From assembly GCA_963728475.1 (NCBI GenBank), contig CAVSKL010000001.1:1364001-1428000 (forward strand): DNA of 64,000 bases. The letters run 5' to 3'. The position numbers were made by a program, and so were the translations under genes. The DNA is from CAVSKL01 sp963728475 [NCBI: Candidatus Eiseniibacteriota bacterium] (GTDB lineage Bacteria > Eisenbacteria > RBG-16-71-46 > JABDJR01). The notes below the pieces were generated by a model that was given only the letters and a program-made list of their open reading frames with translations, was not told where the DNA came from and did no database searches. Shown piece by piece: positions 39,830 through 48,366 of this stretch (position 1 is the first letter of the stretch; each line of letters opens with the position of its first letter).

Positions 39830-41812
39830 ATGCCCGCCGACGCCCCAACCAGCGATCCCCTCCGCAGCCGCGCCCGCGCGGCCATCGTCGAGAACGCCCG
39901 GCTGGGCATCCGCGCCCCCCAGTTCGGGGACGACAAGACGTGGCTCAACGTCCGCGGCCCGCTCTCGTTGAGCGGGGACCTGGCGGGCCGGGTGGTCCTG
40001 ATCGACTTCTGGACCTATTGCTGCATCAATTGCATGCACGTGCTCCCCACCCTGGCCGGGCTGGAGGAGCGTTACGCGTCCGCCCCCTTCACCGTGGTCG
40101 GTTGCCACTCGGCCAAGTTCGCGAACGAGGCCGACGCCGACCACGTGCGCCTGGCGGTGCTGCGGCTGGGGATCGCGCATCCGGTGGTGGTGGACCGCGA
40201 CTTCGACATCTGGCGGCGCTACGCGGTGAGCGCCTGGCCCACGCTGGTTCTGGTCGGTCCGGACGGCCGGGTGCTGGCCCAGATCCCCGGCGAGCCCGCG
40301 CCCGAGGCGCTGGACGCCCTGGTGGCGGAGGCGCTGGCGGAGTACGGGGAGCGGGGGCTCCTGAATCCCCGGCCGCTCCCGCTCCGGCCCGAGACCGCCG
40401 CCGAGTTCCCCGGCGCGCTGGCTTTCCCGGGCAAGGTGGCGGTCGACCCCACCGGGGAGCGGCTCGCCATTGCCGACACCGGACACCACCGGATCGTGGT
40501 CACCTCGCTGGACGGGCGGCTGGTGCGCACGTTCGGGACGGGAGAGCCCGGGTTCGCCGACGGCCCGGGCGGGGACGCGCGCTTCCGCGAGCCGCAGGGG
40601 GTGACGTTCTACGAGGGGGCGTTGCTCGTCGCCGACACCGGGAACCACGCGCTGCGGCGGGTGGACCTCGCCGGCGGCGCGGTCACCACCCTGGCCGGCA
40701 CCGGCGTGCAGGGCAACCTGCGCCAGGGGCGGCACCCGGGTCCGGGAACCGCGCTCAACTCGCCGTGGGACCTGCTGCCGATGGGCGACCGGTTGCTGGT
40801 CGCGATGGCCGGCATCCACCAGCTCTGGTGGTACCGGTTCCACGACGGCACGGTGGAGCCGGCGGTGGGGGACGGGAGCGAGCGCAAGGCCGACGGCCCC
40901 TTCGAATACGCCGCCTTCGCCCAGCCCTCGGGGCTGGCCCTCCTGGAAGGAGTGGTCTACGTGGCCGACTCCGAGTCGAGTTCGGTGCGCGCGGTGGACT
41001 TCGGGGCGGAAGAGGTGTCCACGGCGGCCGGCGGGAACGACGACCCGCGTGACCTATTCCACTTCGGCGACGAGGACGGAAAGGGCTACGGCCGCCGCTT
41101 CCAGCACCCGCTGGGGATTGCGGCGGGAGACGGCGTCCTCTACGTGGCCGACAGCTACAACCACAAGCTGAAGACGCTCGACCCGGACACCCGAGAGGTG
41201 AAGTGCCTGGCCGGCGGCGCCCCCGGGGCCGCCGACGGGCCGGCGGGGAAGGCCTCGTTCCACGAGCCGGGCGGGCTGGCCGTCCACCGCGGCCGGATCT
41301 ACGTGGCCGACACCAACAACCACCGCATCCGGACGGTGGATCTCGAGTCGCGAGCGGTCGCCACCCTGGCGCTCATCGGTCTCACCGCGCCTCCCCGGGC
41401 GATGACCGGCGCCGGCGCCCGGTCGATCAGGCCCGATCCGCTTCCCGAGGTGCCGGGCACGGTGCACGTGGAAGCCGACCCGCCGGCGGTCCGCCGGGGC
41501 GGGATCGCCCTCCGGCTCCGGTTCCGGCTGCCCGAGGGAGAGACGCTTCTGGACGGCGCGCCGTCGCAGTTCCGGGTTTTCGTGGAGAAGGGGAAGATCA
41601 TGCCCGAGGCCTCGGCGGGCCTTGTCGAGCGCGACCGGGTCGAGACCGATCTCGTGGTCCGGAGCAACGGACGGATCCGGGTGGAAGCGCTTCTCTACCA
41701 CTGCCGGGAGCACGCGGCCTGCACCCTGAGCTCGGTGCGCTGGCGGGTGCCGGTCACCGTGGACGAGGGCGGAACCACCGCGATCGAGCTCGAACATGAG
41801 ATCATCGCGTGA
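39830..41812 (+). CDS. NHLRC2-like protein: thioredoxin domain, NHL beta-propeller, C-terminal beta domain
   Basis: A 660-residue soluble protein with the same three-domain plan as animal NHLRC2. Residues about 25-180 are a thioredoxin-like domain with the unusual WTYCCINCMHVLP motif (C64-C65-I-N-C68); about 190-530 form a six-bladed NHL propeller (repeated VADTGNHALRRVDL, VADSYNHKLKTLD, VADTNNHRIRTVD blades); about 545-660 is a small beta domain with C-x-x-C-like HCREHAACTLS. There is no signal peptide. The CCINC motif is conserved in the family, but no reaction is established. ATG 39830 with GGAGAG upstream. A methyltransferase gene overlaps its stop by four bases (GTGA). Confidence 0.93.
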   Translation: MPADAPTSDPLRSRARAAIVENARLGIRAPQFGDDKTWLNVRGPLSLSGDLAGRVVLIDFWTYCCINCMHVLPTLAGLEERYASAPFTVVGCHSAKFANEADADHVRLAVLRLGIAHPVVVDRDFDIWRRYAVSAWPTLVLVGPDGRVLAQIPGEPAPEALDALVAEALAEYGERGLLNPRPLPLRPETAAEFPGALAFPGKVAVDPTGERLAIADTGHHRIVVTSLDGRLVRTFGTGEPGFADGPGGDARFREPQGVTFYEGALLVADTGNHALRRVDLAGGAVTTLAGTGVQGNLRQGRHPGPGTALNSPWDLLPMGDRLLVAMAGIHQLWWYRFHDGTVEPAVGDGSERKADGPFEYAAFAQPSGLALLEGVVYVADSESSSVRAVDFGAEEVSTAAGGNDDPRDLFHFGDEDGKGYGRRFQHPLGIAAGDGVLYVADSYNHKLKTLDPDTREVKCLAGGAPGAADGPAGKASFHEPGGLAVHRGRIYVADTNNHRIRTVDLESRAVATLALIGLTAPPRAMTGAGARSIRPDPLPEVPGTVHVEADPPAVRRGGIALRLRFRLPEGETLLDGAPSQFRVFVEKGKIMPEASAGLVERDRVETDLVVRSNGRIRVEALLYHCREHAACTLSSVRWRVPVTVDEGGTTAIELEHEIIA

Positions 41813-42600
41813 GCCCGGAGCCGGAGCCGCCGGAGGGGTCTCCGGCCGATCCCTGGGGCCCGCTCGGCCTGGCGCTTCGCGACTATCTGAACGGCGACGC
41901 CGCCGCGCAGGTCACGGTGGAGACGGAGGGGGAAGGGATCGAGGTGATGTCGGCCCGCCACTTCCTGCGCGACCGCGGAGATTTTCCCCCCGCCGAGGAG
42001 CACGCGCTGGCCCTGGCCCGGGGGTGGGTGCTGGACCTGGGGGCGGGGGCGGGGGATCATGCGCTCGCGCTCCAGGCGCGGGGGCTGACGGTGACCGCGC
42101 TCGACGTGTCGCCGCTCGCGGTCGAAATCATGCGGAAGCGCGGGGTGCGCGACGCACGGCGCGGGGACTTCCATGGATTCGCCGGCCTGTCGGGCAGTGC
42201 CGGGGCGGGGGATGCCGGCGGCCGATACGACACCGTGCTCCTCATGATGAACGGGATCGGTCTGGTGGGCGACCTCGGCGGCCTCGACGCATTCCTGGAG
42301 CGCGCTTCGAGGCTTCTGGCCCCTCACGGACAGATCCTCTTCGATTCCACCGATCTCCGGCTCACCCGCGACCTGGCCGAGCGGCGGGCGCTGGAGGCGC
42401 GCGTCCGCGAGGGGCGCTACCTGGGCGAGGTGCGCTTCCGCATGAGCTATCGCGGCCGGCCGGGCGCTTGGTTCTCCTGGCTCTTCGTGGATCCGGATGC
42501 GCTCGCCGGACATGCCGGGCCCCGGGGATGGCGCGTGCAGACCCTGTTCGAGGAGGAGGGGGGCATCTTCCTGGCCCGCCTCACCCGGCGGGCGGGTTAG
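41809..42600 (+). CDS. SAM-dependent class I methyltransferase
   Basis: A 263-residue Rossmann methyltransferase. Motif I is VLDLGAGAGDHAL (about 75-87), the acidic end of strand 2 is TALDVSPLA, and the post-III region has YDTVLLMMNGIGLVGDLGGLDAFL. C-terminal strands contain a WFSWLFVDPDAL segment that may shape the acceptor pocket. Substrate unknown; similar proteins are annotated only as small-molecule methyltransferases. Start GTG 41809 lies in a GTGA overlap with the NHLRC2-like gene, so the two are translationally coupled. Confidence 0.9.
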   Translation: MSPEPEPPEGSPADPWGPLGLALRDYLNGDAAAQVTVETEGEGIEVMSARHFLRDRGDFPPAEEHALALARGWVLDLGAGAGDHALALQARGLTVTALDVSPLAVEIMRKRGVRDARRGDFHGFAGLSGSAGAGDAGGRYDTVLLMMNGIGLVGDLGGLDAFLERASRLLAPHGQILFDSTDLRLTRDLAERRALEARVREGRYLGEVRFRMSYRGRPGAWFSWLFVDPDALAGHAGPRGWRVQTLFEEEGGIFLARLTRRAG

Positions 42601-42656
42601 CCGCGAGGGGGGCACGGTTCGCCTGGGGGGGGCGAGGGGCGAGCGGGTTGCGCTCG

Positions 42657-42775
42657 GGGCGCGGTTCGTGCGAGGGGCGCGGTTCGTGCGAGAGGCGCGG
42701 CTCCTGCGAGAGGCGCGGCTCGTGCGAGGGGCGCGGCTCGTGCGAGGGGCGCGGCTCGTGCGAGGGGCGCGGCCG
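42657..42775. repeat. 18-bp minisatellite, 6.6 copies
   Basis: Six full units of an 18-mer (type GGGCGCGGCTCGTGCGAG) at 42657, 42675, 42693, 42711, 42729 and 42747, plus a partial seventh to 42775. Units differ by one to three bases, mainly G/A at position 1 and T/C at position 9. It fills the convergent gap between the methyltransferase stop and the LEA14-like gene's stop at 42778. Confidence 0.92.
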
Positions 42776-42777
42776 CG

Positions 42778-43629
42778 CTACTCTCCGCCCCCCAGGGCCA
42801 CGTTCCCCGAGGCCTCGAAGGGCGCCGCGAAGGACCCGAAGGACGAATCCAGGTCCATCTGACCCTTGAGATCGACGGCGGCCGAGGATCCGCCGAGCAG
42901 GTTCACTGCGGCCGCGCCGATCTGGATGGGCGAGAAATCGATGGCCAGGTCCACCCGCTGCGAGCCCTGGGCGGCGAAGGTGACGGTGCGGGTGAGCGCG
43001 CCCTGGGTCACGTCCACCCCGGCCAGGTTCAGGTGGTAGTCAAGACGCGACAGGCTCACCGGAAAGGTGTTGGTGTTGCCCACGTTCAGGGACACCGTCG
43101 CCTTGGCGTCGGTGGGGGTGGCCTTGTCCCACCGGAACCCGGCCACCGACACCGTGGGCGGCGCCGGCACCGGGACCTCGCCGTCGTGGCTCACCGGAAC
43201 GGAGACCAGGCCCACCACCGGCGCGTCCATCGACAGCCGGAGTTCGGCGCGATAGGGGACGACCGCCCCGGGCTCGATCTCGCTCGCGGTGGCGAGAAGG
43301 TCGTGGAAGCTCACCGTCACCGGGACCGGTACGGTGGTGGTGGCGTGCGCGGCGACCGGCTCGGGGGTGTCGGCGTCCGCGGTGAGAAAGGTCTGCCCCC
43401 GGCTCGAGAGCCCCACCTGAATCCGGCGGACCGGGAGATCCACCCCGTAGGGGTTGGTCACGGCCACGTCCAGGCGCAGGGTGACGCCGGAGAGGTTGAG
43501 GTTCTCGAGTCCCACCCCGCTGATCCGGGCGCTGGGGGTGGGGACGCCGGCGCGGAGGGCGGCGCACCCGTTGGGAAGCAGGGCGAGCAGGGCGAGGGCG
43601 CCGAGGGTCCGGGCGCGGAGTGGGTTCAT
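42778..43629 (-). CDS. LEA14-like (WHy domain) lipoprotein
   Basis: A 283-residue protein with a signal/lipobox (about 1-22, LLALLPNGC) and two LEA type 2/WHy beta domains (about 36-150 and 155-280). The conserved NPxG turns are VTNPYGVDLPV and VGNTNTFPVSL. WHy-domain proteins occur in plants, archaea and bacteria and are linked to water-stress tolerance, but the bacterial function is not settled. The ATG at 43629 has GGAGGAGA about a dozen bases upstream. Its stop lies three bases from an 18-bp minisatellite. Monocistronic. Confidence 0.87.
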   Translation of the reverse strand: MNPLRARTLGALALLALLPNGCAALRAGVPTPSARISGVGLENLNLSGVTLRLDVAVTNPYGVDLPVRRIQVGLSSRGQTFLTADADTPEPVAAHATTTVPVPVTVSFHDLLATASEIEPGAVVPYRAELRLSMDAPVVGLVSVPVSHDGEVPVPAPPTVSVAGFRWDKATPTDAKATVSLNVGNTNTFPVSLSRLDYHLNLAGVDVTQGALTRTVTFAAQGSQRVDLAIDFSPIQIGAAAVNLLGGSSAAVDLKGQMDLDSSFGSFAAPFEASGNVALGGGE

Positions 43630-43858
43630 GGACGAGGATCTCCTCCGGGGCGATGGGCCGGGCGAAGCGTGTCCGATGAGCTTCTCCCGGCGCGCAGGGT
43701 TTCGTCCACCGGGGTTTGCGGCGCGGTCCGCCCGGCCGGCCGGCCGGACCACCACGGGCCGCGGGGCGCGTGCCGGGCCGCGGTTTGCGCCTCCGGCGGT
43801 TCGCGCTCCCGGAGCGACCCTCATCCGGGGCGCCCCCGGTCGAGGGCGCGACCCCGGA

Positions 43859-44344
43859 TCAGGAGATCACGCCCGGCTTTCCCAGCAACCGCCTCAGCAC
43901 CCCGGTCTGCCCGGTGTGATACGCCTCGTGGAAGGCGAACGTGGCCAGGGTATCGGACAGCGGCTGGAGCTTCGCGGGGTCGGGAGCCCCGGGTCCGGTC
44001 GCGGCGAGATCCCCGGGGGTGAGCCCGGCGAGGCGCGCGACCAGGATCTCTTGCATGGCGTCGTAGTCGGTGAGGATGGCAGCCAGTTCGCGGGCCTCGG
44101 CGGCGGCGCGGATGCCGGTGCCTCGGGCGTAGCCCTTGCAGTCCTCGGGGGTCCAGAGCGGCGGCGCGCCGAGCCGCGTGAGCGCCGCGTTCCGGGTGGC
44201 GGTGATGTGCCCGGCCACCCAGTTGATCGTGCTCCCGCCGGGCCGGGGAGCCCGCACGCTCTCCTCGTGGGTGATCCCCTCGAGGTTGGCGTGGAGCACG
44301 AAGCTGATGAACCGGAACTGGGTCGCGAGGATGTCGGTGATCAT
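43859..44344 (-). CDS. DinB-like four-helix metal-binding protein (DinB_2)
   Basis: A 161-residue helical protein of the DinB/YfiT family (unrelated to the polymerase). The expected metal-binding histidines appear in NWVAGHITATRNA (about residue 46) and in FAFHEAYHTGQTGVLRRLLGK near the C-terminus. Family members are thiol-S-transferases or stress proteins; no substrate can be inferred. ATG 44344 has GGAG five bases before it; a GTG at 44350 would overlap the marR stop. It lies directly behind a MarR-type gene and is probably regulated with it. Confidence 0.88.
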   Translation of the reverse strand: MITDILATQFRFISFVLHANLEGITHEESVRAPRPGGSTINWVAGHITATRNAALTRLGAPPLWTPEDCKGYARGTGIRAAAEARELAAILTDYDAMQEILVARLAGLTPGDLAATGPGAPDPAKLQPLSDTLATFAFHEAYHTGQTGVLRRLLGKPGVIS

Positions 44345-44346
44345 GG

Positions 44347-44793
44347 TCACTCCGGGTTGGCGGGGTAGGTGGTGCCGGGTTGCCGGGTGGCGGCCGCGAT
44401 GGCGGCCATGACGTTCCGAAAACCTTCGAGGTCGGCGGGTCGCACCCGCGTACGGATCCCGGCTTCGAGCGCGTCCAGGTGGCGCTGGATCCGCTCTCCC
44501 AGCCGGCGGCCCTCCGGCGTGAGCCCCAGCCGGTATGAGCGGCGGTCCTCGGGGAGGATCTCGCGCACCAGCAGCCCGCGCATCTGCAGCCGGTCCAGGA
44601 TGCCGGTCAGGGTGGAGCCCTTGAACCCGAACACCGCCCGGATCTGCGCCACCGGGCAGGGCCCATAGCTCCGGAGGTACGAGATCAGGTGCCCCTCCGG
44701 GTTCGAGACCTCGAGGTCCCGGAGCCGCGGCTCCAGGTGGAGCGCGATCTGGCGGCCGGCCTTGTGGATGGGGGAGAGGAAGAGGAGCGCCAT
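44347..44793 (-). CDS. MarR-family transcriptional regulator
   Basis: A 148-residue winged-helix repressor. The DNA-binding core runs from about 30 to 105: GHLISYLRSYGPCPVAQIRAVFGFKGSTLTGILDRLQMRGLLVREILPEDRRSYRLGLTPEGR, with the MarR wing DRR motif. MarR proteins usually repress their own operon and release on binding a small ligand. ATG 44793 has TGGAGAA at ideal spacing; an ATG at 44811 is possible. It forms an operon with the DinB_2 gene and faces away from the polymerase gene at 44971. Confidence 0.92.
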   Translation of the reverse strand: MALLFLSPIHKAGRQIALHLEPRLRDLEVSNPEGHLISYLRSYGPCPVAQIRAVFGFKGSTLTGILDRLQMRGLLVREILPEDRRSYRLGLTPEGRRLGERIQRHLDALEAGIRTRVRPADLEGFRNVMAAIAAATRQPGTTYPANPE

Positions 44794-44838
44794 CGGGGTT
44801 CTCCAGTTCATTCGTTTTCGGATAGTACGATAAAGAAC

Positions 44839-44867
44839 AAGATACCCGGCGCCTCCTGAGAGCGCAA
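44839..44867 (-). promoter_or_regulatory. Possible promoter/operator of the marR-DinB_2 operon
   Basis: On the minus strand TTGCGC (44862-44867) and TATCTT (44839-44844) are 17 bases apart. The same AT-rich island (44818-44844) has GATA-AAGAACAA-GATA, a direct repeat that could serve the MarR protein. Both hexamers are weak, so this is tentative. Confidence 0.35.
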
Positions 44868-44970
44868 GTCCAGGGCGCTCGGGCGCTTGCCGCGACGGCT
44901 CCGATTCCCGGTCGAAGCTAAACATGCGGATGGTATCCTGGAGATCCGGCTTCCCCCCGGAGACTCCGTC

Positions 44971-47900
44971 ATGTCGCTCTATGTGCCTCTGCATGTCCTT
45001 GGCGCGTATTCACTTGGCCGGGGGACCGCCCCGCCCGCGGCCCTGGTGGAGCAGGCCGCCCGCTACGGCCACGACACCCTGGCGCTCACCGACCGGAACA
45101 ACCTCTACGGCGCGGTCCCCTTCACCCGGGCCTGCAACGAGGCGGGGATCCGCCCGATCCTCGGGGCGGAAGTCGACGGCCCGGATGGACTGGCGGTGCT
45201 CCTGGCGCGCGACGAGGCCGGGTACGCGAACCTCTGCCGGCTTCTCACCCGGCGCAAGCTCGATCCCGCGTTCACGGTGGCCGGCGCCCTGGCCGGCTTC
45301 CATCCCGGCCTCCACGTCCTCACCGCCGACCCCGCGTTGCTGGTCCGGCTCGCGCGCTTCGTTCCCCGCCAGTCCCTGTGGGGCGAGCTCTCCGCGCCCC
45401 GCCACGGCACCGCGGCCTTCGCCGAGGTGGCCGGCCGGGCGCAGGCGCTGGGGCTCGGGGTCGTCGGGACCGGCGAGGTGACCTGCCTCCGCCGCGAGGA
45501 CCACCGGCTCCACGCCACCCTGGCCGCGATCCGCGGGAACACGCTGGTCGCGCGGCTCGCCCCCGGCGACCTGGCCCCGCGCGAGGCGTACCTGAAGGCT
45601 CCGGCGGCCATGGCCTCGGTCTTCCGCACCCGGCGCGGGGCGCTGGCCAACGCGCGCCGGGTCGCCGAGAGCTGCCGCTTCCGGCTGGAGCGCACGCGCT
45701 GGATCTTCCCCGACCCGCCGCTCCCCCCCGGCGAGACCGCGGCGTCCTACCTCCGCAAGCTCTGCGACGCGGGCGTGGTCCGCCGCTACCGGGGGCGGCC
45801 TTTGGCGGTCACCCGCCGGCTGGAGCGGGAGCTGGCGGTGATCGACCGGCTGGGATTCTCGAGCTACTTCGTGGTGGTGGGCGAGATCGTGCGCTTCGGC
45901 CGCGAGCGCGGGATCGCCACCGTGGGCCGGGGGAGCGGGGCGAGCGCGGTCACCACCTACGTGCTGGGCATCACCAACGTGGACCCGGTCCGCTATGGGC
46001 TCACCTTCGAGCGGTTCCTCCACGAGAAGCGCCCGGACTGGCCGGACCTGGACGTGGACCTTTGCTGGAAGCGCCGGGACGAGGTGATCGAGCACGTCTA
46101 CGCCGCCTACGGCCGCGACCGGGTGGCCATGATCTCCACCCACAACACGTTCCAGCCGCGCTCGGCGTTCCGGGAGGCGGCCAAGGCCCACGGGATCTCC
46201 AACGCCACCGTGAACAAGCTCAGCCGGTGCGTGCCGCACTCGACCGACCAGCCGCTCAGGCGCGCGCTCGACGCCTCCCCCCGCGGGGGCGAGATCCCGC
46301 GCACCGAGGGTCCGTGGCCGCGCATCCTGGAGGACGCGGAACGGCTGGTGGGCCTCCCGCGGCACCTCGGGCTCCACCCGGGGGGGATCGTGATCTCCGA
46401 CCGGCCGCTGGACGCGTACGTGCCGCTCGAGGAGGCCGCCAAGGGGATCGTGTGCACCCAGTTCGAGATGCGGGCGGTCGAGGCGGTGGGGCTGGTGAAG
46501 ATCGATCTTCTCGGAAACCGCGCGCTCTCCACCATCCAGGAGGCGGTGGAGCTGGTGGACGCGCGCCACGGCGTGCGGCTCGACCCGGACGCGTTTGCGC
46601 ACGACGACCCCGCCACCGCCGCGCTCATGAGCGCGGGGGACACGCTCGGCGTCTTCCAGATGGAATCGCCGGGAATGCGGAACCTGAACCGGATGCTGGG
46701 GACCCACGACCTGGCCACCGCCATCGCCGCGGTGGCCCTCATCCGCCCGGGCCCCGCCGCGAGCGGGATGAAGGAACGCTTCTGCCTGCGGGCGCGGGGG
46801 GCGGAGCCCGTGACCTACGCCGACCCGCGGCTCGAGCCGGTGTTGCGGGAGACCTTCGGGGTGCCCCTCTACGAGGAGGACGTGATGTGGACGGCGGCGG
46901 AGGTGGCGGGGGTGTCGCTGGAGGACGGCGACGTGCTCCGGCGCGGGATCGCCGAGGCGGGCCCCGCCGAGCGCGCGGAGCTGGAGCGGGTGTTCCTGGC
47001 CCGCGCCGCCCGCCGGGGCTACCGGGCGGACGCCGCGCGGGCGATCTGGGAGGGGCTGCTGCAATTCGGCGCCTTCGCCTTCTGCAAGGCTCACGCCGCG
47101 GGCTACGGGGTGCTGGCCTGGGAGGCGGGCTGGCTCAAGGCGCACTACCCGCTCGAGTTCGCCTGTGCGCTCATGAACCACCACGCCGGCATGTACGACA
47201 AGCGCACGCATCTCGAGGACGCCAAGCGGCGCGGGGTGCGGGTGGCGCGGCCGGACGTGAACCGCTCCGGCGACGGGTTCGTCGTGGACGGCGGCGCCAT
47301 CCGGGTGGGGCTCGAACGGGTGCGCGGGCTCGGCGCGGCGGCGCGGGAGGCGTTGACCGCGGCGCGGGCGCGCCGTCCGTTCGCGGGCCCCGAGGACTTC
47401 CTCGCCCGGGTCCCGGTGTCCCGCTCCGAGGCCGAGTCGTTGATCCTCGCCGGCGCCTTCGACTTCACCGGACGCACCCGGCCGGAGTTGTTGTGCACCG
47501 CGGGCGCGGGGTTCGACCTGCTGCGGCGGAACGGCCGCCTTCGAGGCGACGGCGAGGACCTGTTCGAGGTCGCGTCCTCGGTCCCGTGGGCAACCCCCGC
47601 GCTCCCCGAGTTCGGCCCGGTGGAGCGGTTGTGGTTGGAGTGGTACGTGCTGGGGCTCTGCGTGGACGACCATCCCATGCGGGTGTTTCGGGCGGAGTCG
47701 CTCGACCCGCGGGTGCTGCCGGCCGCCGAGGCCGAACGCCGCCGCGGCGCCCGGGTCCGGACCGCGGGAATCGTGGCGGCGAGGCGCACCGTACCCACCC
47801 GCGAGGGGCGGACGATGGCGTTCGTGACCCTGGAGGACGAGAGCGGGATGATCGAGTGCACGTTGTTTCCGCCTTCGTACGAGCGCCACCGGGCGGTGGT

Positions 47901-48054
47901 GCGGGACCTGGGGCCGTACCTGGCGGAAGGGCGCATCGAGGAGCAGCACGGCGCGCCGAGCCTCAACGTGGAGCGCATCACGCGGCTGGCGCCGCCGCCT
48001 TCGGTGGCCCGGTTCCTGGCCGGGGCGGGGGAGGGCTTGGCGGTGACGGCGTAG
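44971..48054 (+). CDS. DNA polymerase III alpha-type subunit, DnaE2-like
   Basis: A 1027-residue C-family polymerase, shorter than replicative DnaE (about 1160) and in the range of error-prone DnaE2/ImuC. The N-terminal PHP domain (1-70) reads LHVLGAYSL where active PHP domains have LHxHSxxSL, so a metal-binding histidine is lost. The palm shows PDLDVDLCWKRRDEVIEHVY (catalytic aspartates about 359-363) and VKIDLLGNRALSTI (D512). Fingers (GVPLYEEDVM), HhH (VGLERVRGLG, DFLARV) and a C-terminal OB fold (RVRTAGIVAARRTVPTREGRTMAFVTLEDESG) follow. It probably does translesion or repair synthesis. Start ATG 44971; upstream frame from 44887 lacks a ribosome site. No imuA/imuB is adjacent. Confidence 0.94.
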   Translation: MSLYVPLHVLGAYSLGRGTAPPAALVEQAARYGHDTLALTDRNNLYGAVPFTRACNEAGIRPILGAEVDGPDGLAVLLARDEAGYANLCRLLTRRKLDPAFTVAGALAGFHPGLHVLTADPALLVRLARFVPRQSLWGELSAPRHGTAAFAEVAGRAQALGLGVVGTGEVTCLRREDHRLHATLAAIRGNTLVARLAPGDLAPREAYLKAPAAMASVFRTRRGALANARRVAESCRFRLERTRWIFPDPPLPPGETAASYLRKLCDAGVVRRYRGRPLAVTRRLERELAVIDRLGFSSYFVVVGEIVRFGRERGIATVGRGSGASAVTTYVLGITNVDPVRYGLTFERFLHEKRPDWPDLDVDLCWKRRDEVIEHVYAAYGRDRVAMISTHNTFQPRSAFREAAKAHGISNATVNKLSRCVPHSTDQPLRRALDASPRGGEIPRTEGPWPRILEDAERLVGLPRHLGLHPGGIVISDRPLDAYVPLEEAAKGIVCTQFEMRAVEAVGLVKIDLLGNRALSTIQEAVELVDARHGVRLDPDAFAHDDPATAALMSAGDTLGVFQMESPGMRNLNRMLGTHDLATAIAAVALIRPGPAASGMKERFCLRARGAEPVTYADPRLEPVLRETFGVPLYEEDVMWTAAEVAGVSLEDGDVLRRGIAEAGPAERAELERVFLARAARRGYRADAARAIWEGLLQFGAFAFCKAHAAGYGVLAWEAGWLKAHYPLEFACALMNHHAGMYDKRTHLEDAKRRGVRVARPDVNRSGDGFVVDGGAIRVGLERVRGLGAAAREALTAARARRPFAGPEDFLARVPVSRSEAESLILAGAFDFTGRTRPELLCTAGAGFDLLRRNGRLRGDGEDLFEVASSVPWATPALPEFGPVERLWLEWYVLGLCVDDHPMRVFRAESLDPRVLPAAEAERRRGARVRTAGIVAARRTVPTREGRTMAFVTLEDESGMIECTLFPPSYERHRAVVRDLGPYLAEGRIEEQHGAPSLNVERITRLAPPPSVARFLAGAGEGLAVTA

Positions 48055-48366
48055 GCGCCGGTCCGTCCGCCGTGGGAGGAGAACAGGGACCCGGGTCCCC
48101 GCATCGAAACCTGGCGCCTGCCGCCGGCGGGTGGCCCCGGCGGCGCCCCCGAACAGAAATACCCGGGTATCTCGTTTTATTACAATAAGTTATGCCAACG
48201 ACGCGCGGTGCCGGCAACCGGGCGGCTCGTCAACGACACGCGCCTCGCCGCGCGAAAGGCGACCTCCGGGGATCCCGGCCCCTCACCAATCGCGCCGCGG
48301 CGCACCCGCACCACCCGCCGCGCCGCCGGGATCGCCGGCAGGCCCGGCTCCCGCCGGCCACCGCCC
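48055..48366. other. Convergent spacer with an AT-rich island
   Basis: 312 bases between the polymerase gene and the convergent TPR lipoprotein gene. It holds the 12-base palindrome ATACCCGGGTAT (48159-48170) followed by an AT-rich island (TCGTTTTATTACAATAAGTT, 48172-48191). The palindrome and parts of its right flank recur at 38535. The remainder is GC-rich with nothing recognised. Confidence 0.5.
48159..48191. repeat. Palindrome-plus-AT element shared with 38535
   Basis: TACCCGGGTATC-n-CGTT followed by a partly matching AAT-n-AGTT appears here (from 48160) and at 38535-38566. Both sites lie in convergent spacers, downstream of the two DNA polymerase genes of the window. Confidence 0.45.

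Noticed and set aside
42497-42862. 121-codon frame with a six-residue repeat across the minisatellite
   Set aside because: Overlaps the methyltransferase in another frame and the convergent gene's end; the repeat is a product of the 18-bp array.
43630-43858. Extension of the LEA14-like gene to 348 codons
   Set aside because: The extra N-terminal 65 residues are Arg/Pro/Gly-rich without a start signal; the lipoprotein signal peptide begins at 43629.
44924-44971. SOS (LexA) box upstream of the DnaE2-like gene or dinB
   Set aside because: CGAAGCTAAACATGCG and other candidates lack the dyad symmetry of known LexA sites; the species' own box is unknown.
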